Positions 8,615-17,123 of a stretch of DNA of 64,000 nt are shown here, piece after piece. The notes beneath the pieces are model-generated. The model was not told the DNA's origin, ran no database searches, and was given only the letters and a program-made list of their open reading frames with translations. The position numbers and the translations under genes are program-made. Within the stretch, counting starts at the first letter, position 1; each line of letters opens with the position of its first letter. The stretch comes from an uncultured Candidatus Thioglobus sp. (lineage in GTDB: Bacteria; Pseudomonadota; Gammaproteobacteria; PS1; Pseudothioglobaceae): contig CAJQSO010000017.1 in the NCBI GenBank assembly GCA_905614365.1, forward strand, positions 54,555 through 118,554. The letters run 5' to 3'.

Positions 8615-10489
8615 TTAAGGTTTAAACTTTGATGTCATCGGATATCTTCTTTCCTTACCAAAAGCGTTCCCACTTATCTTAGGCCCAGGAGCAGATTGAC
8701 GCCTTTTGTATTCATTTTTGAGAATCATAGAAGTTATCTTATTAACAATCTCAAGACTATGACCTTGCTCGGTAATTTGGGCTACAGAATGCTTTAACTC
8801 TACAAATCTTTTTAGAATATCATCTAAAACGTCATATGAAGGAAGTGTATCTTGATCAACTTGATTAGGCGCAAGCTCAGCAGAAGGGGGCCTTGTTATA
8901 ACTCGCTCAGGAATAATTTGAGAGATTGTATTTCTATAGCTAGAAAGCCTATAAACCATTGTTTTAGGAATATCTTTAAGTGGAGCAAAACCACCACACA
9001 TATCTCCATATAAAGTTGCATAACCAACTGCCATCTCTGATTTATTACCAGTTGCAAGAACAATTTTATGATATTTGTTGGAGAGCGCCATTAAAAGGGT
9101 GCCTCGAACTCTAGCTTGAATATTTTCTTCAGTTGAATCTGGAGAGGTGTTTTCAAAAAAATCATTAAGAGAAAAATTAAAAGAGTCAACCATTGAGTGG
9201 ATATCAATATTTGAAAATTGAACACCTTGGTTTCGCGCTTGAAGTTCAGAGTCCTCTAGGCTCATGTCAGATGTAAATTGGTAGGGCATCATAACTGCGT
9301 GAACATTTTCAGAGCCAATAGCATCAGCTGCAATAGCAAGAGTCAAAGCTGAATCAATACCTCCTGATAAACCAATTAAAGCGCCTCCAAAAGAGTTCTT
9401 TTGAATATAATCTCTTGTCGCTAAAACAAGTGCAGAATAAATAGACTCTTCCTCACTTAAAGTAGAAGGCAAATAATCAATACTGTTATGAAGTGAAGAA
9501 AGCTCTTTAAATGCAGGAAGCTGAAGAGCAAGCTCTCCACAGTTATCTATTACAAAAGAATTACCATCAAATACAACTTCATCTTGCCCTCCAACCATAT
9601 TAACGTAAATAAATGAAAGATCAAACTTCAAAGCGAAGAATTTACATATATCAATACGCTGTTTTTGTTTATCTATTTGAAAGGGTGACGCATTAAGCGA
9701 AACTATTACATCAATATTAGATTGACACAATCTATCAATTGGCCCATCAACCCACTGATCTTCACAAATTAAAACGCCAACTTTAGTTTGTTGACACTCA
9801 AATACAAATGACTCATCACCAGAGGTAAAGTAGCGTTTTTCATCAAATACTCCATAGTTAGGTAATTCTTGTTTGTTGTAGACATGAATGACCCGATTGC
9901 TTTGAATACAATAAGCGCTATTAAAAAGAGATTCATTTGATTGACTTGGCGCACCAAATAAAATAGTTATCGCTGAGGGAACTAGATTACATAGATTGCT
10001 GATCTCATTGTCAACCTGATTAATAAAGCCATCTCTAAATAAAAGATCTTCTGGAGGATAGCCAGTAATAGCTAATTCTGGAAAAACAACTAAGTGAGCT
10101 CCAATTTCATGAGCCTCATTAATCAAATCTAGCATTCTCAAGGCATTACCTTTAATATCACCAACAACAGGGTTAAATTGAGCGATTTGGATTTTAATTG
10201 ACTCTGACTCAGAAAATATTTTATTAAGCTGTTCCTGCCAAAATATAGCCTTCAAATTATTTCCAGTATTAATTGCATGCTCATACTTAGTATTTGCAAC
10301 CACTTCTGACGGGTCTAATTCAAGAATATTAGCGAATAACCAGGCATGCGTTTCGCTTAAAGCAGCCTTACCAGAGCTATATTTACTAAGATTGGACTGA
10401 TTTATATCATACTCCTTAGCAATTTTATAATCGGAAAAACCGGTTTTCTGCCGCACTAGAGCAAGGTATTCAATTGTTTTTTTATTCAC
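8615..10489 (-). CDS. nadE: Glutamine-dependent NAD+ synthetase with N-terminal phage-type HTH domain
   Basis: Last step of NAD synthesis: amidates deamido-NAD using glutamine. The glutaminase (nitrilase-fold) domain starts near residue 98 with the triad Glu138 (VFPELAITGYP), Lys206 (YNKQELPNYG) and Cys242 (VLICEDQWV). The synthetase domain has the ATP P-loop LSGGIDSAL near 374-382 and KSEMAVGYATLYGDM. Residues 1-92 are extra and resemble DUF3693-type phage HTH proteins (SDYKIAKEYDINQSNLSKYSSG). The in-frame sequence between the parts has no ATG, GTG or TTG near the start of the nitrilase domain, so the fusion appears real. The start codon is GTG (10487-10489). Total 624 residues against about 540 for ordinary NadE. 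It converges on pabB and is divergent from aapJ. Confidence 0.93.
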   Translation of the reverse strand: MNKKTIEYLALVRQKTGFSDYKIAKEYDINQSNLSKYSSGKAALSETHAWLFANILELDPSEVVANTKYEHAINTGNNLKAIFWQEQLNKIFSESESIKIQIAQFNPVVGDIKGNALRMLDLINEAHEIGAHLVVFPELAITGYPPEDLLFRDGFINQVDNEISNLCNLVPSAITILFGAPSQSNESLFNSAYCIQSNRVIHVYNKQELPNYGVFDEKRYFTSGDESFVFECQQTKVGVLICEDQWVDGPIDRLCQSNIDVIVSLNASPFQIDKQKQRIDICKFFALKFDLSFIYVNMVGGQDEVVFDGNSFVIDNCGELALQLPAFKELSSLHNSIDYLPSTLSEEESIYSALVLATRDYIQKNSFGGALIGLSGGIDSALTLAIAADAIGSENVHAVMMPYQFTSDMSLEDSELQARNQGVQFSNIDIHSMVDSFNFSLNDFFENTSPDSTEENIQARVRGTLLMALSNKYHKIVLATGNKSEMAVGYATLYGDMCGGFAPLKDIPKTMVYRLSSYRNTISQIIPERVITRPPSAELAPNQVDQDTLPSYDVLDDILKRFVELKHSVAQITEQGHSLEIVNKITSMILKNEYKRRQSAPGPKISGNAFGKERRYPMTSKFKP

Positions 10490-10519
10490 TTTGACTCGTT
10501 AGTTGAAGTATATATTAGT

Positions 10520-10547
10520 TATTTTATACCACTACAGTTATAAAATA
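10520..10547. promoter_or_regulatory. 28-bp inverted repeat, candidate operator of nadE
   Basis: Two perfect 9-bp arms, TATTTTATA (10520-10528) and TATAAAATA (10539-10547), are separated by 10 bp. A third related half-site, TTTATAA (10555-10561), pairs with 10538-10544 at the same 10-bp spacing. On the minus strand the left arm contains an extended -10 (TGGTATAAA), about 35 bp before the nadE GTG. A protein bound here would block nadE transcription. The arms are pure A/T, so chance in AT-rich DNA is a real alternative. Confidence 0.35.
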
Positions 10548-10894
10548 CCTATAGTTTATAAATAAAGGTAATTTAAACACATGTATTTATTAACTAATAT
10601 TCATATAACTTACTGTTTTATATATATTAAATTATAATAATAAATATAATATCCTAATGATAGAATTAATTATTTATAGTCAATTTTATTAAAAAATATG
10701 TATTATGAAGGTCTATAAAAGTTGAATTATATTCACTAAATTTTTATTAGTATTTAATTATTAAATTACATATTATTTTTAAAAATACCGCTGTTTCATT
10801 AGCTTTGGAGAGGTAAATTGATTTAAAAAATAACTAGCATTGTTACGCTAACTAGTGATAAAATTTCGTTAGTCCTCACGCGATTGTGATGGAT

Positions 10895-10903
10895 TGTTAT
10901 ACT
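10895..10903 (+). promoter_or_regulatory. Extended -10 promoter candidate for aapJ
   Basis: TGTTATACT fits an extended -10 (TGn plus TATACT). No good -35 lies 17 bp upstream, as expected for extended -10 promoters. It would start transcription near 10910, leaving a leader of about 18 nt that contains the strong AAGGAG (10916-10921) before the ATG at 10928. Confidence 0.42.
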
Positions 10904-10927
10904 TTGAAACTCATTAAGGAGATATAT

Positions 10928-11935
10928 ATGAAACAATTACTAAAATTGACTGCTGCTTCGTTGTTAGTTGTTGGTGCACTAGGTGTACAAGCTTCTACTT
11001 TAAGCGACGTTCAAGCTAAAGGCCACGTTTCTTGTGGCGTATCTAAAGGTCTTGCGGGATTCTCTTCTGCTGACTCTTCAGGTACTTGGACAGGTGTTGA
11101 CGTTGATGTTTGTCGTGCTGTTGCTGCTGCAACTCTTGGCGATGCAACTAAAGTTAAATTTGTACCACTAACTGCTAAAGAAAGATTCACTGCACTTCAG
11201 TCTGGTGAGATCGATATGTTGTCTAGAAATACTACTTGGACAATTACTCGTGACGCTTCACTAGGTCTTAACTTTGCTGGTGTTAACTACTATGATGGAC
11301 AAGGCTTTATGGTTAAGTCTTCTCTAGGTGTTACTAGTGCTATGGAATTAGGTGGAGCTGCGATTTGTATTCAAGCAGGTACAACTACTGAATTAAACTT
11401 AGCTGACTGGGGTAAAGCAAACGGTATCGATTACAACTCTGTTGTTTCTGACACAAATGCTCAAACTCTAAGTAACTATGACGCTGGACGTTGTGACGTT
11501 CTAACAACTGACGCATCTGGATTATATTCGATGCGTGCTGGTGCAAACGATCCTTCTGAGCACGTTGTACTTCCAGAAATCATTTCTAAAGAGCCTTTAG
11601 GCCCTGTTGTTCGTCAAGGCGACGACCAGTGGTTTAATATCGTAAGATGGTCTCTAAACGCTATGATTACTGCTGAAGAGATTGGTGTTACTAGTGCTAC
11701 TGTTGATATGGTTTCTAACAACCCTGAGCGTGAGCGCTTAATGGGTCGTTCTGGAAGCACTCATGAGTACGTTGGTTTGACTTCAGACTGGACATATCAG
11801 ATCATTAAGCAAGTAGGTAACTACTCTGAAAGCTTTGAGCGCAATATTGGTGTTAATACTCCAATTGGTATTGCTCGTGGTGTTAACGCACTATGGTCAC
11901 AAGGTGGTATTCTTTACTCACCTCCATTTAGATAA
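10928..11935 (+). CDS. aapJ: General L-amino-acid ABC transporter, substrate-binding protein AapJ
   Basis: Periplasmic receptor delivering L-amino acids to the AapQMP importer. A signal peptide (MKQLLKLTAASLLVVGALG) ends at VQASTL. The mature protein shows the family features VSCGVSKGLAGFSS, VDVDVCRAVAAATLGD, RFTALQSGEIDML, RNTTWT and ICIQAGTTTE. The start at 10928 is chosen over an in-frame ATG at 10886 because it has AAGGAG six nt upstream and begins exactly at the signal peptide. Codon use is richer in GCT/GTT/CGT than neighbouring genes, suggesting high expression. It is followed by a strong terminator, so permease genes are probably made at a lower level. Confidence 0.95.
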   Translation: MKQLLKLTAASLLVVGALGVQASTLSDVQAKGHVSCGVSKGLAGFSSADSSGTWTGVDVDVCRAVAAATLGDATKVKFVPLTAKERFTALQSGEIDMLSRNTTWTITRDASLGLNFAGVNYYDGQGFMVKSSLGVTSAMELGGAAICIQAGTTTELNLADWGKANGIDYNSVVSDTNAQTLSNYDAGRCDVLTTDASGLYSMRAGANDPSEHVVLPEIISKEPLGPVVRQGDDQWFNIVRWSLNAMITAEEIGVTSATVDMVSNNPERERLMGRSGSTHEYVGLTSDWTYQIIKQVGNYSESFERNIGVNTPIGIARGVNALWSQGGILYSPPFR

Positions 11936-11959
11936 GCAATTATCTAGATAGAACTTAAG

Positions 11960-11995
11960 CCAGCCTGCTATACTTTAGCAGGCTGGTTTTTTTTT
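11960..11995 (+). terminator. Rho-independent terminator between aapJ and aapQ
   Basis: A perfect 11-bp stem (CCAGCCTGCTA at 11960-11970, TAGCAGGCTGG at 11976-11986), a 5-nt loop and a run of nine T. It sits 24 nt after the aapJ stop. Partial read-through here would set the usual excess of binding protein over membrane subunits. Confidence 0.92.
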
Positions 11996-12059
11996 ACTTT
12001 TTTTATCAATTCAAAGCTGGTTTTTAGTAAAATTTCTCAATTAATATTTATTGCTTTAT

Positions 12060-13280
12060 ATGAAAAAACTTATCCTCGATTCCCTCGGTAAATCTAAACA
12101 TAGAGGATCAAACTTCCGTGATTTACTTTACAACAATGAAGCAAGAGCCTTCTTCTTCCAGGTAATCACATTTGTTTTAGTGGTAGGGCTTTTTTATACG
12201 GCTATTGGAAACCTTTTTGATAATATTGAAGCAAGGGGAATACAAACAGGATTTTCTTTTCTTAACAATAGGGCGGGCTTTGACATCTTGCCTTTCCTTG
12301 GTAATATTGTAGTTGACTACACGCCAGAATCTTCTAATTTAACTGTTTTTTATGTAGGGCTTGTTAATACCTTAGTTGTAGCCTTTATTGGCATAATACT
12401 ATCTACACTAATTGGACTTTTAATTGGTATTGCAAGACTTTCTAATAATTATTTAATTGCAAAACTTGCAGGGGGCTATATTGAGCTCTTCAGAAATATA
12501 CCTATTCTTTTACAAATTCTTTTTTGGTACAACTTATTTATAAATATTTTTCCTCATCCTAAGCAAAGTTTGGCATTTTTTGATATTGCCTTTCTTAACC
12601 AAAGGGGCTTATATCTTCCAAAGCCAATCCCTGAGGACGGCTTTTTATTTGTAGCTTTAGCATTTGTTATTGGAATCATTGCTGCTTATTTTATTAAGAA
12701 ATTTTTTAAGAAAAAACAAGATTTAACAGGAGCTCATACTAGTACCTGGCCATACACTCTTGGATTAGTTATTGGTTTTCCAGTAATAATTTACTTTTTA
12801 ATTGGCTCACCACTTCAATTTGATTATGCAGTATTAGGTAAATTTAATCTTAGAGGTGGCATGGCTGTTGTTCCCGAATTTTTAGCTCTAACTTTTGCAT
12901 TGAGCGTCTATACTGCGACCTATATTGCTGAAGCAATAAGATCTGGAATAGAGGCAGTTGATAAAGGTCAAAAAGAGGCTGCTGCTGCAATTGGCTTATC
13001 TCCAATACAATCTCTAAAACTTATTGTGCTGCCTCAAGCACTCAGAGTGGCAATCCCACCAACTATTAACCAATACCTAAATCTAACTAAAAACTCTTCA
13101 TTAGCAACAGTAATTGGGTACCCAGAACTAATGAGTACATTTGGGGGCACTGTCCTAAACCAGGTTGGTCAAGCGGTTGAAATTTTAGCTATGGCGATGC
13201 TGGTTTACCTAGTAATCTCGCTGTTTATTTCTTTATTGCTTAATTATGTCAATAAAAAGATGGAAATCCAAGGAAGATAA
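12060..13280 (+). CDS. aapQ: General L-amino-acid ABC transporter permease AapQ
   Basis: First inner-membrane permease of the Aap importer. Hydrophobic protein of about 406 residues with the ABC permease coupling motif EAAAAIGLSPIQSLKLIVLPQALRV compressed near residues 315-340 (EAAAAIG...LPQ) and the AapQ-like large insertion after the first helices. ATG at 12060 is preferred over a TTG at 12051; no strong ribosome-binding site is seen. The aapM start follows the stop by 2 nt. Confidence 0.93.
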   Translation: MKKLILDSLGKSKHRGSNFRDLLYNNEARAFFFQVITFVLVVGLFYTAIGNLFDNIEARGIQTGFSFLNNRAGFDILPFLGNIVVDYTPESSNLTVFYVGLVNTLVVAFIGIILSTLIGLLIGIARLSNNYLIAKLAGGYIELFRNIPILLQILFWYNLFINIFPHPKQSLAFFDIAFLNQRGLYLPKPIPEDGFLFVALAFVIGIIAAYFIKKFFKKKQDLTGAHTSTWPYTLGLVIGFPVIIYFLIGSPLQFDYAVLGKFNLRGGMAVVPEFLALTFALSVYTATYIAEAIRSGIEAVDKGQKEAAAAIGLSPIQSLKLIVLPQALRVAIPPTINQYLNLTKNSSLATVIGYPELMSTFGGTVLNQVGQAVEILAMAMLVYLVISLFISLLLNYVNKKMEIQGR

Positions 13281-13282
13281 TT

Positions 13283-14431
13283 ATGTCAGTATTTGATCAG
13301 CAATCAACCAGGAAGCCACCAATTTCTCAAATTGGGGCAGTTTTATGGCTTAGGACTAACCTTTTCTCATCTTGGATAAATAGCGCCCTTACACTTGCTT
13401 CACTCTATTTGCTGTATATCATGATTCCCCCCTTACTGGATTGGATGATATTTAATGCAAGCTTTAGTTTTGGCACTGTAAATCTTTTTGGTTTTGATAT
13501 CAAGTTTAGTGAAGCCATGGCAACAAATCAGAACTGTGGCCGTGAAGGTGCATGCTGGCCTTATATCTACGAAAAACTTTATATGTATACCTATGGCTTC
13601 TACCCTCGAACTGAGACTTGGAGACCTAATATTGTGTTTGGATTAACGGCTTTATTATTTGTTATTGTTCCATTAGTCAAGCACTACAAACATAAGAATA
13701 GAGTTACGTTGTCACTAATTATTCTATATCCTCTAGTTTCTTACGTTTTAATTGCAGGTGGCTTTGGGATTCTGATGCCAGTTTCAACTGATCAATGGGG
13801 TGGACTCCTACTTACTCTTATTATTGCCTCAGTTGGCATTATTGTTTCATTTCCAATAGGGGTTTTGCTAGCACTTGGAAGGCAATCAAACCTTAAAGTA
13901 ATTAAATTATTTTCCACTTTATTTATTGAATTTATAAGAGCGGTTCCTTTAATAACAATTCTTTTTATGGCTTCATTTGTACTGCCATTATTCTTAGAGT
14001 CAGGAAACTATTTTGATAAACTCTTGAGGGCTCTTATAGGTATCGCTTTATTTCAGGCAGCATATTTTGCAGAAGTTGTAAGAGGAGGGCTGCAAGCAAT
14101 TCCAAGAGGGCAATATGAGGCAGCTGATGCAATTGGACTAAGTTACTTCCAAAAAAATGTATTAATTATTTTGCCACAAGCTTTGAAAATTTCTATTCCC
14201 AATATAGTAGGCTCTTCAATATCTCTATTCAAAGATACAACACTAGTTCTTATAATAGGGCTATTTGATATGCTAGCAATGGTCAACTTAACGAGTAACG
14301 ATCCTTACTGGCTTGGAAGAGAAACAGAGGGCTTTGTCTTCGTTACTATTGTTATGTGGGCTATACTATATAGCATGTCTCGTTATTCAAGAAAACTAGA
14401 GTTACGCTTCAATACTGAAAATACAAATTAA
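13283..14431 (+). CDS. aapM: General L-amino-acid ABC transporter permease AapM
   Basis: Second permease of the Aap importer. 382 residues, several membrane helices, and the permease EAA loop YEAADAIGLSYFQKNVLIIL near 275-295 that contacts the ATPase. It contains the soluble loop with paired cysteines (NQNCGREGACWPYIYEK) characteristic of AapM. It starts 2 nt after aapQ and is followed 14 nt later by aapP. Confidence 0.93.
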   Translation: MSVFDQQSTRKPPISQIGAVLWLRTNLFSSWINSALTLASLYLLYIMIPPLLDWMIFNASFSFGTVNLFGFDIKFSEAMATNQNCGREGACWPYIYEKLYMYTYGFYPRTETWRPNIVFGLTALLFVIVPLVKHYKHKNRVTLSLIILYPLVSYVLIAGGFGILMPVSTDQWGGLLLTLIIASVGIIVSFPIGVLLALGRQSNLKVIKLFSTLFIEFIRAVPLITILFMASFVLPLFLESGNYFDKLLRALIGIALFQAAYFAEVVRGGLQAIPRGQYEAADAIGLSYFQKNVLIILPQALKISIPNIVGSSISLFKDTTLVLIIGLFDMLAMVNLTSNDPYWLGRETEGFVFVTIVMWAILYSMSRYSRKLELRFNTENTN

Positions 14432-14445
14432 AAAGGCTAATAAAG

Positions 14446-15195
14446 ATGAGTACTGAAAAAACAAACATCATAGAAATATCAAAATTGAACAAGTGGTATG
14501 GTGACTTCCATGCTCTAAAAAACATTGATTTAAATGTTAAAGAAGGTGAAATAATAGTGGTTTGCGGCCCCTCAGGAAGTGGTAAATCAACACTAATAAG
14601 ATGTGTTAACTTTCTAGAAAAATTTCAAGAAGGAACTATTCTAGTTTCAGGCACAGAACTAACTGATGATGCGCAAAAAATTAGAAAAATTAGAAGTGAA
14701 GTGGCAATGGTATTTCAGCACTTTAACCTATTTCCACACTTAACAATTATAGACAACTTAACGCTAGCGCCAATATGGGTTCACAATGAAACAAAACTAG
14801 AGGCTAGAGAAAAAGCACTTAAATTACTTGATAGGGTAGGTATAAGGGACCAAGCTGAAAAATACCCAAACCAGCTTAGTGGAGGACAGCAACAGCGTGT
14901 TGCTATTGCTAGATCTTTATGTACTTCTCCAAAAATAATGCTATTTGATGAACCTACATCAGCACTCGATCCTGAAATGATCTCTGAGGTCTTAGACGTA
15001 ATGGTTGAACTAGCCAAAGAGGGTATTACTATGATCTGTGTAACACATGAAATGGGTTTTGCACGGAAAGTTGCAAATAGAATTATCTTTATGGATGACG
15101 GTCAAATAGTCGAAGAAAACGATCCTGAAAACTTCTTTAATCATGCGGAATCTGATAGATTACAGCTATTTTTAGATCAAATACTAACTCATTAA
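14446..15195 (+). CDS. aapP: General L-amino-acid ABC transporter ATP-binding protein AapP
   Basis: Cytoplasmic ATPase driving the Aap importer. Walker A CGPSGSGKSTLIR near 40, Q-loop VFQHFNLFPH, ABC signature LSGGQQQRVAIARSL, Walker B IMLFDEPTSALDP and the switch histidine in CVTHEMGFAR are all intact. Length 249 is typical of polar-amino-acid importers (GlnQ/AapP class). It is the last gene of aapJQMP; 130 nt without a clear terminator follow. Confidence 0.95.
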   Translation: MSTEKTNIIEISKLNKWYGDFHALKNIDLNVKEGEIIVVCGPSGSGKSTLIRCVNFLEKFQEGTILVSGTELTDDAQKIRKIRSEVAMVFQHFNLFPHLTIIDNLTLAPIWVHNETKLEAREKALKLLDRVGIRDQAEKYPNQLSGGQQQRVAIARSLCTSPKIMLFDEPTSALDPEMISEVLDVMVELAKEGITMICVTHEMGFARKVANRIIFMDDGQIVEENDPENFFNHAESDRLQLFLDQILTH

Positions 15196-15324
15196 TATTA
15201 GGCTTTAAAAACCAATTAACAGTTTTAATGAGCCCTAATTAAGAATAAAACAACATGCACGTAACCTTCTAGTTATATAATTCGACTAAGAAGACTATTA
15301 ATTAACTAACTTACTAATTGATAA

Positions 15325-15723
15325 ATGTTTGGTTTCCTAAAAAAAGAACAATCACCCGAGACCCCAGAAATTACTCAATCTGTGGACTGGACTAAAGATA
15401 TAAAGAGAAGTAAAAAAATTGGTGAAGAGGTTGAGCAATTGTCATTTTTATATAGTCCTGAAAGCAATAATGAGACTATAGGGACTAAGAAGGGACTAAG
15501 TAGGGACCATCTACAAATTCTTAAAAAATGTAAAATTGAAAGTAGTGCATTAGAGCTGATGAAAATTTTAAAGAGGTCAAATAAATCAAAGTTTAAAACA
15601 GCAATCATTAACCCACTTCTTGATCAAAACTTCTTAGAGCTAACAATTCCTAATAGTCCTAAAAGCCCTAGTCAAAAATACAGGCTTACAGGCAGGTTTG
15701 TTAAAAAAAGAATAAAGGAATAA
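15325..15723 (+). CDS. Uncharacterised protein with C-terminal winged-helix-like domain
   Basis: 132 residues, not recognised as a named family. The N-terminal 55 residues are polar and probably flexible (MFGFLKKEQSPETPEIT). From about 60 to 125 the pattern of helices followed by LLDQNFLELTIPNSPKSPSQKYRLTG resembles the winged-helix module found at the C-terminus of Fic proteins and some AlbA/helicase-type regulators, where the LELTIP..P.S..QKYRLT signature recurs. This suggests DNA binding. No ribosome-binding site is obvious. A TATAAT at 15276-15281 could be the -10. Neighbours (aap operon, DMT permease) give no functional hint. Confidence 0.6.
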   Translation: MFGFLKKEQSPETPEITQSVDWTKDIKRSKKIGEEVEQLSFLYSPESNNETIGTKKGLSRDHLQILKKCKIESSALELMKILKRSNKSKFKTAIINPLLDQNFLELTIPNSPKSPSQKYRLTGRFVKKRIKE

Positions 15724-16113
15724 TAGATTTTCAACCTTTTGAGTAGCCTTGTTACTTAATTTACTATATTTTTACCCCCTGCTTCCATATCTTCTATAAT
15801 TTAGACTTTCACTATTTTTCTAGATAAGTTATAGTCTACGTAATAGATATGTGATATATGGGCAAATTTCGAGCCTATTATGTAACTCATTGATTTTTAA
15901 ATGTTTAATCTTGTTTTTTCCGTTATTTAGTCATTTTTACTAGCTTTAACTCCTATTAACTTCGTATAATTTATATTATGTTAAGTAAATAATATATAGT
16001 GGATATTAAACATCAATTACCTTAGATCTAGTTACTGTGGATAATGTCATCCTTAGTCCCCCTGCTATTTCAGGTTTTTTCTTATTTTTTTTCTTGGTCC
16101 CTTTATCTTCAAT
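15724..16113. other. 390-bp gene-free region before the DMT permease
   Basis: AT-rich sequence without an ORF of convincing length on either strand and without tRNA-like structure. The only notable element is a weak 4-bp hairpin followed by a T run (CCTG at 16061-16064, CAGG at 16071-16074, then TTTTTT), which could end a short transcript or be a leader element. Otherwise I see nothing in it. Confidence 0.5.
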
Positions 16114-16983
16114 ATGTCAGCAAACAAAAGAAATTATTCACTTTTAGGATTGCTCGTATTAATGTGGGGTTCATCATTTCTTTTAATTGATCGCTCATTA
16201 TTATTTTTTTCTCCTGAACAGGTTGTAGGTTATAGATTATTTATTGGAGCAATTACCATGATGTTAGTTGCCTTCTTTTATGGCAAGAAATTTCCAAGAT
16301 CTATTACGCCCTGGCTACATTTTATTGTTTATGCTGTAATTGGTAATATTTTGCCTTACCTTTTAATTGCCACAGGTCAAGTAACAATTACCTCGGGTAT
16401 GGCTGGATTATTGATGGCTATTATGCCGCTAGTTACCCTTGTTCTTGCACATTTCTTTCTACCTAACGATAAACTGACTAGATACAAGATATTGGGTTTT
16501 GTTATTGGGATATCTGGTGTTTTATTTATATTAAGTCCTTCACTTAGTGATGGCTCCAACACTTTTTTTGGTATCTTATTGGTTTTAGCTGCAGCATGTG
16601 CCTATGGAGTAAATACTATTATTGCATCCCGCCTACCCTCTTATGATCCTATTGTATCAAGTGCTTGTGTATTGTTAATTGCCAGTACTCTTTCATTTTT
16701 TATATGGCCTGGTATTTTCTTTATTGATTTTTCTAATGTGCCATTGTTAAGTGGTTCTAGCCTCATTCTTCTTGGAATACTTCCTACTGGACTTGCCGCT
16801 CTCGTTTACTTTATTATTATTAATTCTGCTGGAGCTACATTCCTTTCCAATATTAATTATTTAATCCCTGTTGTTGCTTTTTTCCTTGGAGCTTTGTTAC
16901 TTGGCGAAGATATTCTTTTGAGTAATTTATTGGCTTTACTTCTAATTATTTCTGGAATTTTTGTATCTAGATTTAAGTCTTAA
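16114..16983 (+). CDS. EamA/DMT-superfamily permease
   Basis: Inner-membrane transporter of the drug/metabolite (RhaT/YdcZ-type) superfamily, usually an exporter of amino acids or other small metabolites. 289 residues with about ten membrane helices arranged as two EamA repeats (MWGSSFLLIDRSLLFFSPEQ and ILPTGLAALVYFIIINSAGA starts). The internal duplication and the GLLMAIMPLVTLVLAHFFL stretch are typical. It is a single gene with AT-rich spacers on both sides. The substrate is unknown. Confidence 0.85.
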   Translation: MSANKRNYSLLGLLVLMWGSSFLLIDRSLLFFSPEQVVGYRLFIGAITMMLVAFFYGKKFPRSITPWLHFIVYAVIGNILPYLLIATGQVTITSGMAGLLMAIMPLVTLVLAHFFLPNDKLTRYKILGFVIGISGVLFILSPSLSDGSNTFFGILLVLAAACAYGVNTIIASRLPSYDPIVSSACVLLIASTLSFFIWPGIFFIDFSNVPLLSGSSLILLGILPTGLAALVYFIIINSAGATFLSNINYLIPVVAFFLGALLLGEDILLSNLLALLLIISGIFVSRFKS

Positions 16984-17091
16984 GTTTATTTTTTTTTTGA
17001 TTCTTTTATAGCTAATTTCTTGTTTTTTTTCAAATACTTAGCTCCTTTTTATCCTAATTCCATTTAATAATCTTATATCTATATTATTTAT

Positions 17092-17107
17092 ATTCTATAT
17101 TTAGTGT
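17092..17107. promoter_or_regulatory. Candidate NrdR box 1 upstream of nrdA
   Basis: ATTCTATATTTAGTGT matches 13 of 16 positions of the NrdR box as I recall it (acaCwAtATaTwGtgt). It begins 32 bp before box 2, i.e. three helical turns, the usual spacing for paired NrdR boxes before nrd operons. Confidence 0.6.
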
Positions 17108-17123
17108 ATATTTATCTCCGTAA

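Larger units (their letters stand above)
10490..10927. other. 438-bp divergent intergenic region nadE / aapJ
   Basis: This is one of the longest gene-free stretches in the window and is very AT-rich. Its nadE-proximal end holds the inverted repeat at 10520-10547. The middle (about 10565-10800) is runs of A and T with no ORF or RNA gene that I recognise. The aapJ-proximal end has a small imperfect hairpin (ACTAG at 10833-10837 with CTAGT at 10852-10856) and the aapJ promoter and ribosome-binding site. I see no riboswitch consensus. Confidence 0.6.

Noticed and set aside
10800..10927. Glycine or other amino-acid riboswitch upstream of aapJ
   Set aside because: A GGAGAG string and a small hairpin are present, but the conserved core and pairing pattern are missing and a short leader is predicted from the extended -10.
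10886..10927. Upstream ATG for aapJ
   Set aside because: It would add 14 polar residues before a textbook signal peptide, while the internal ATG has a strong ribosome-binding site.
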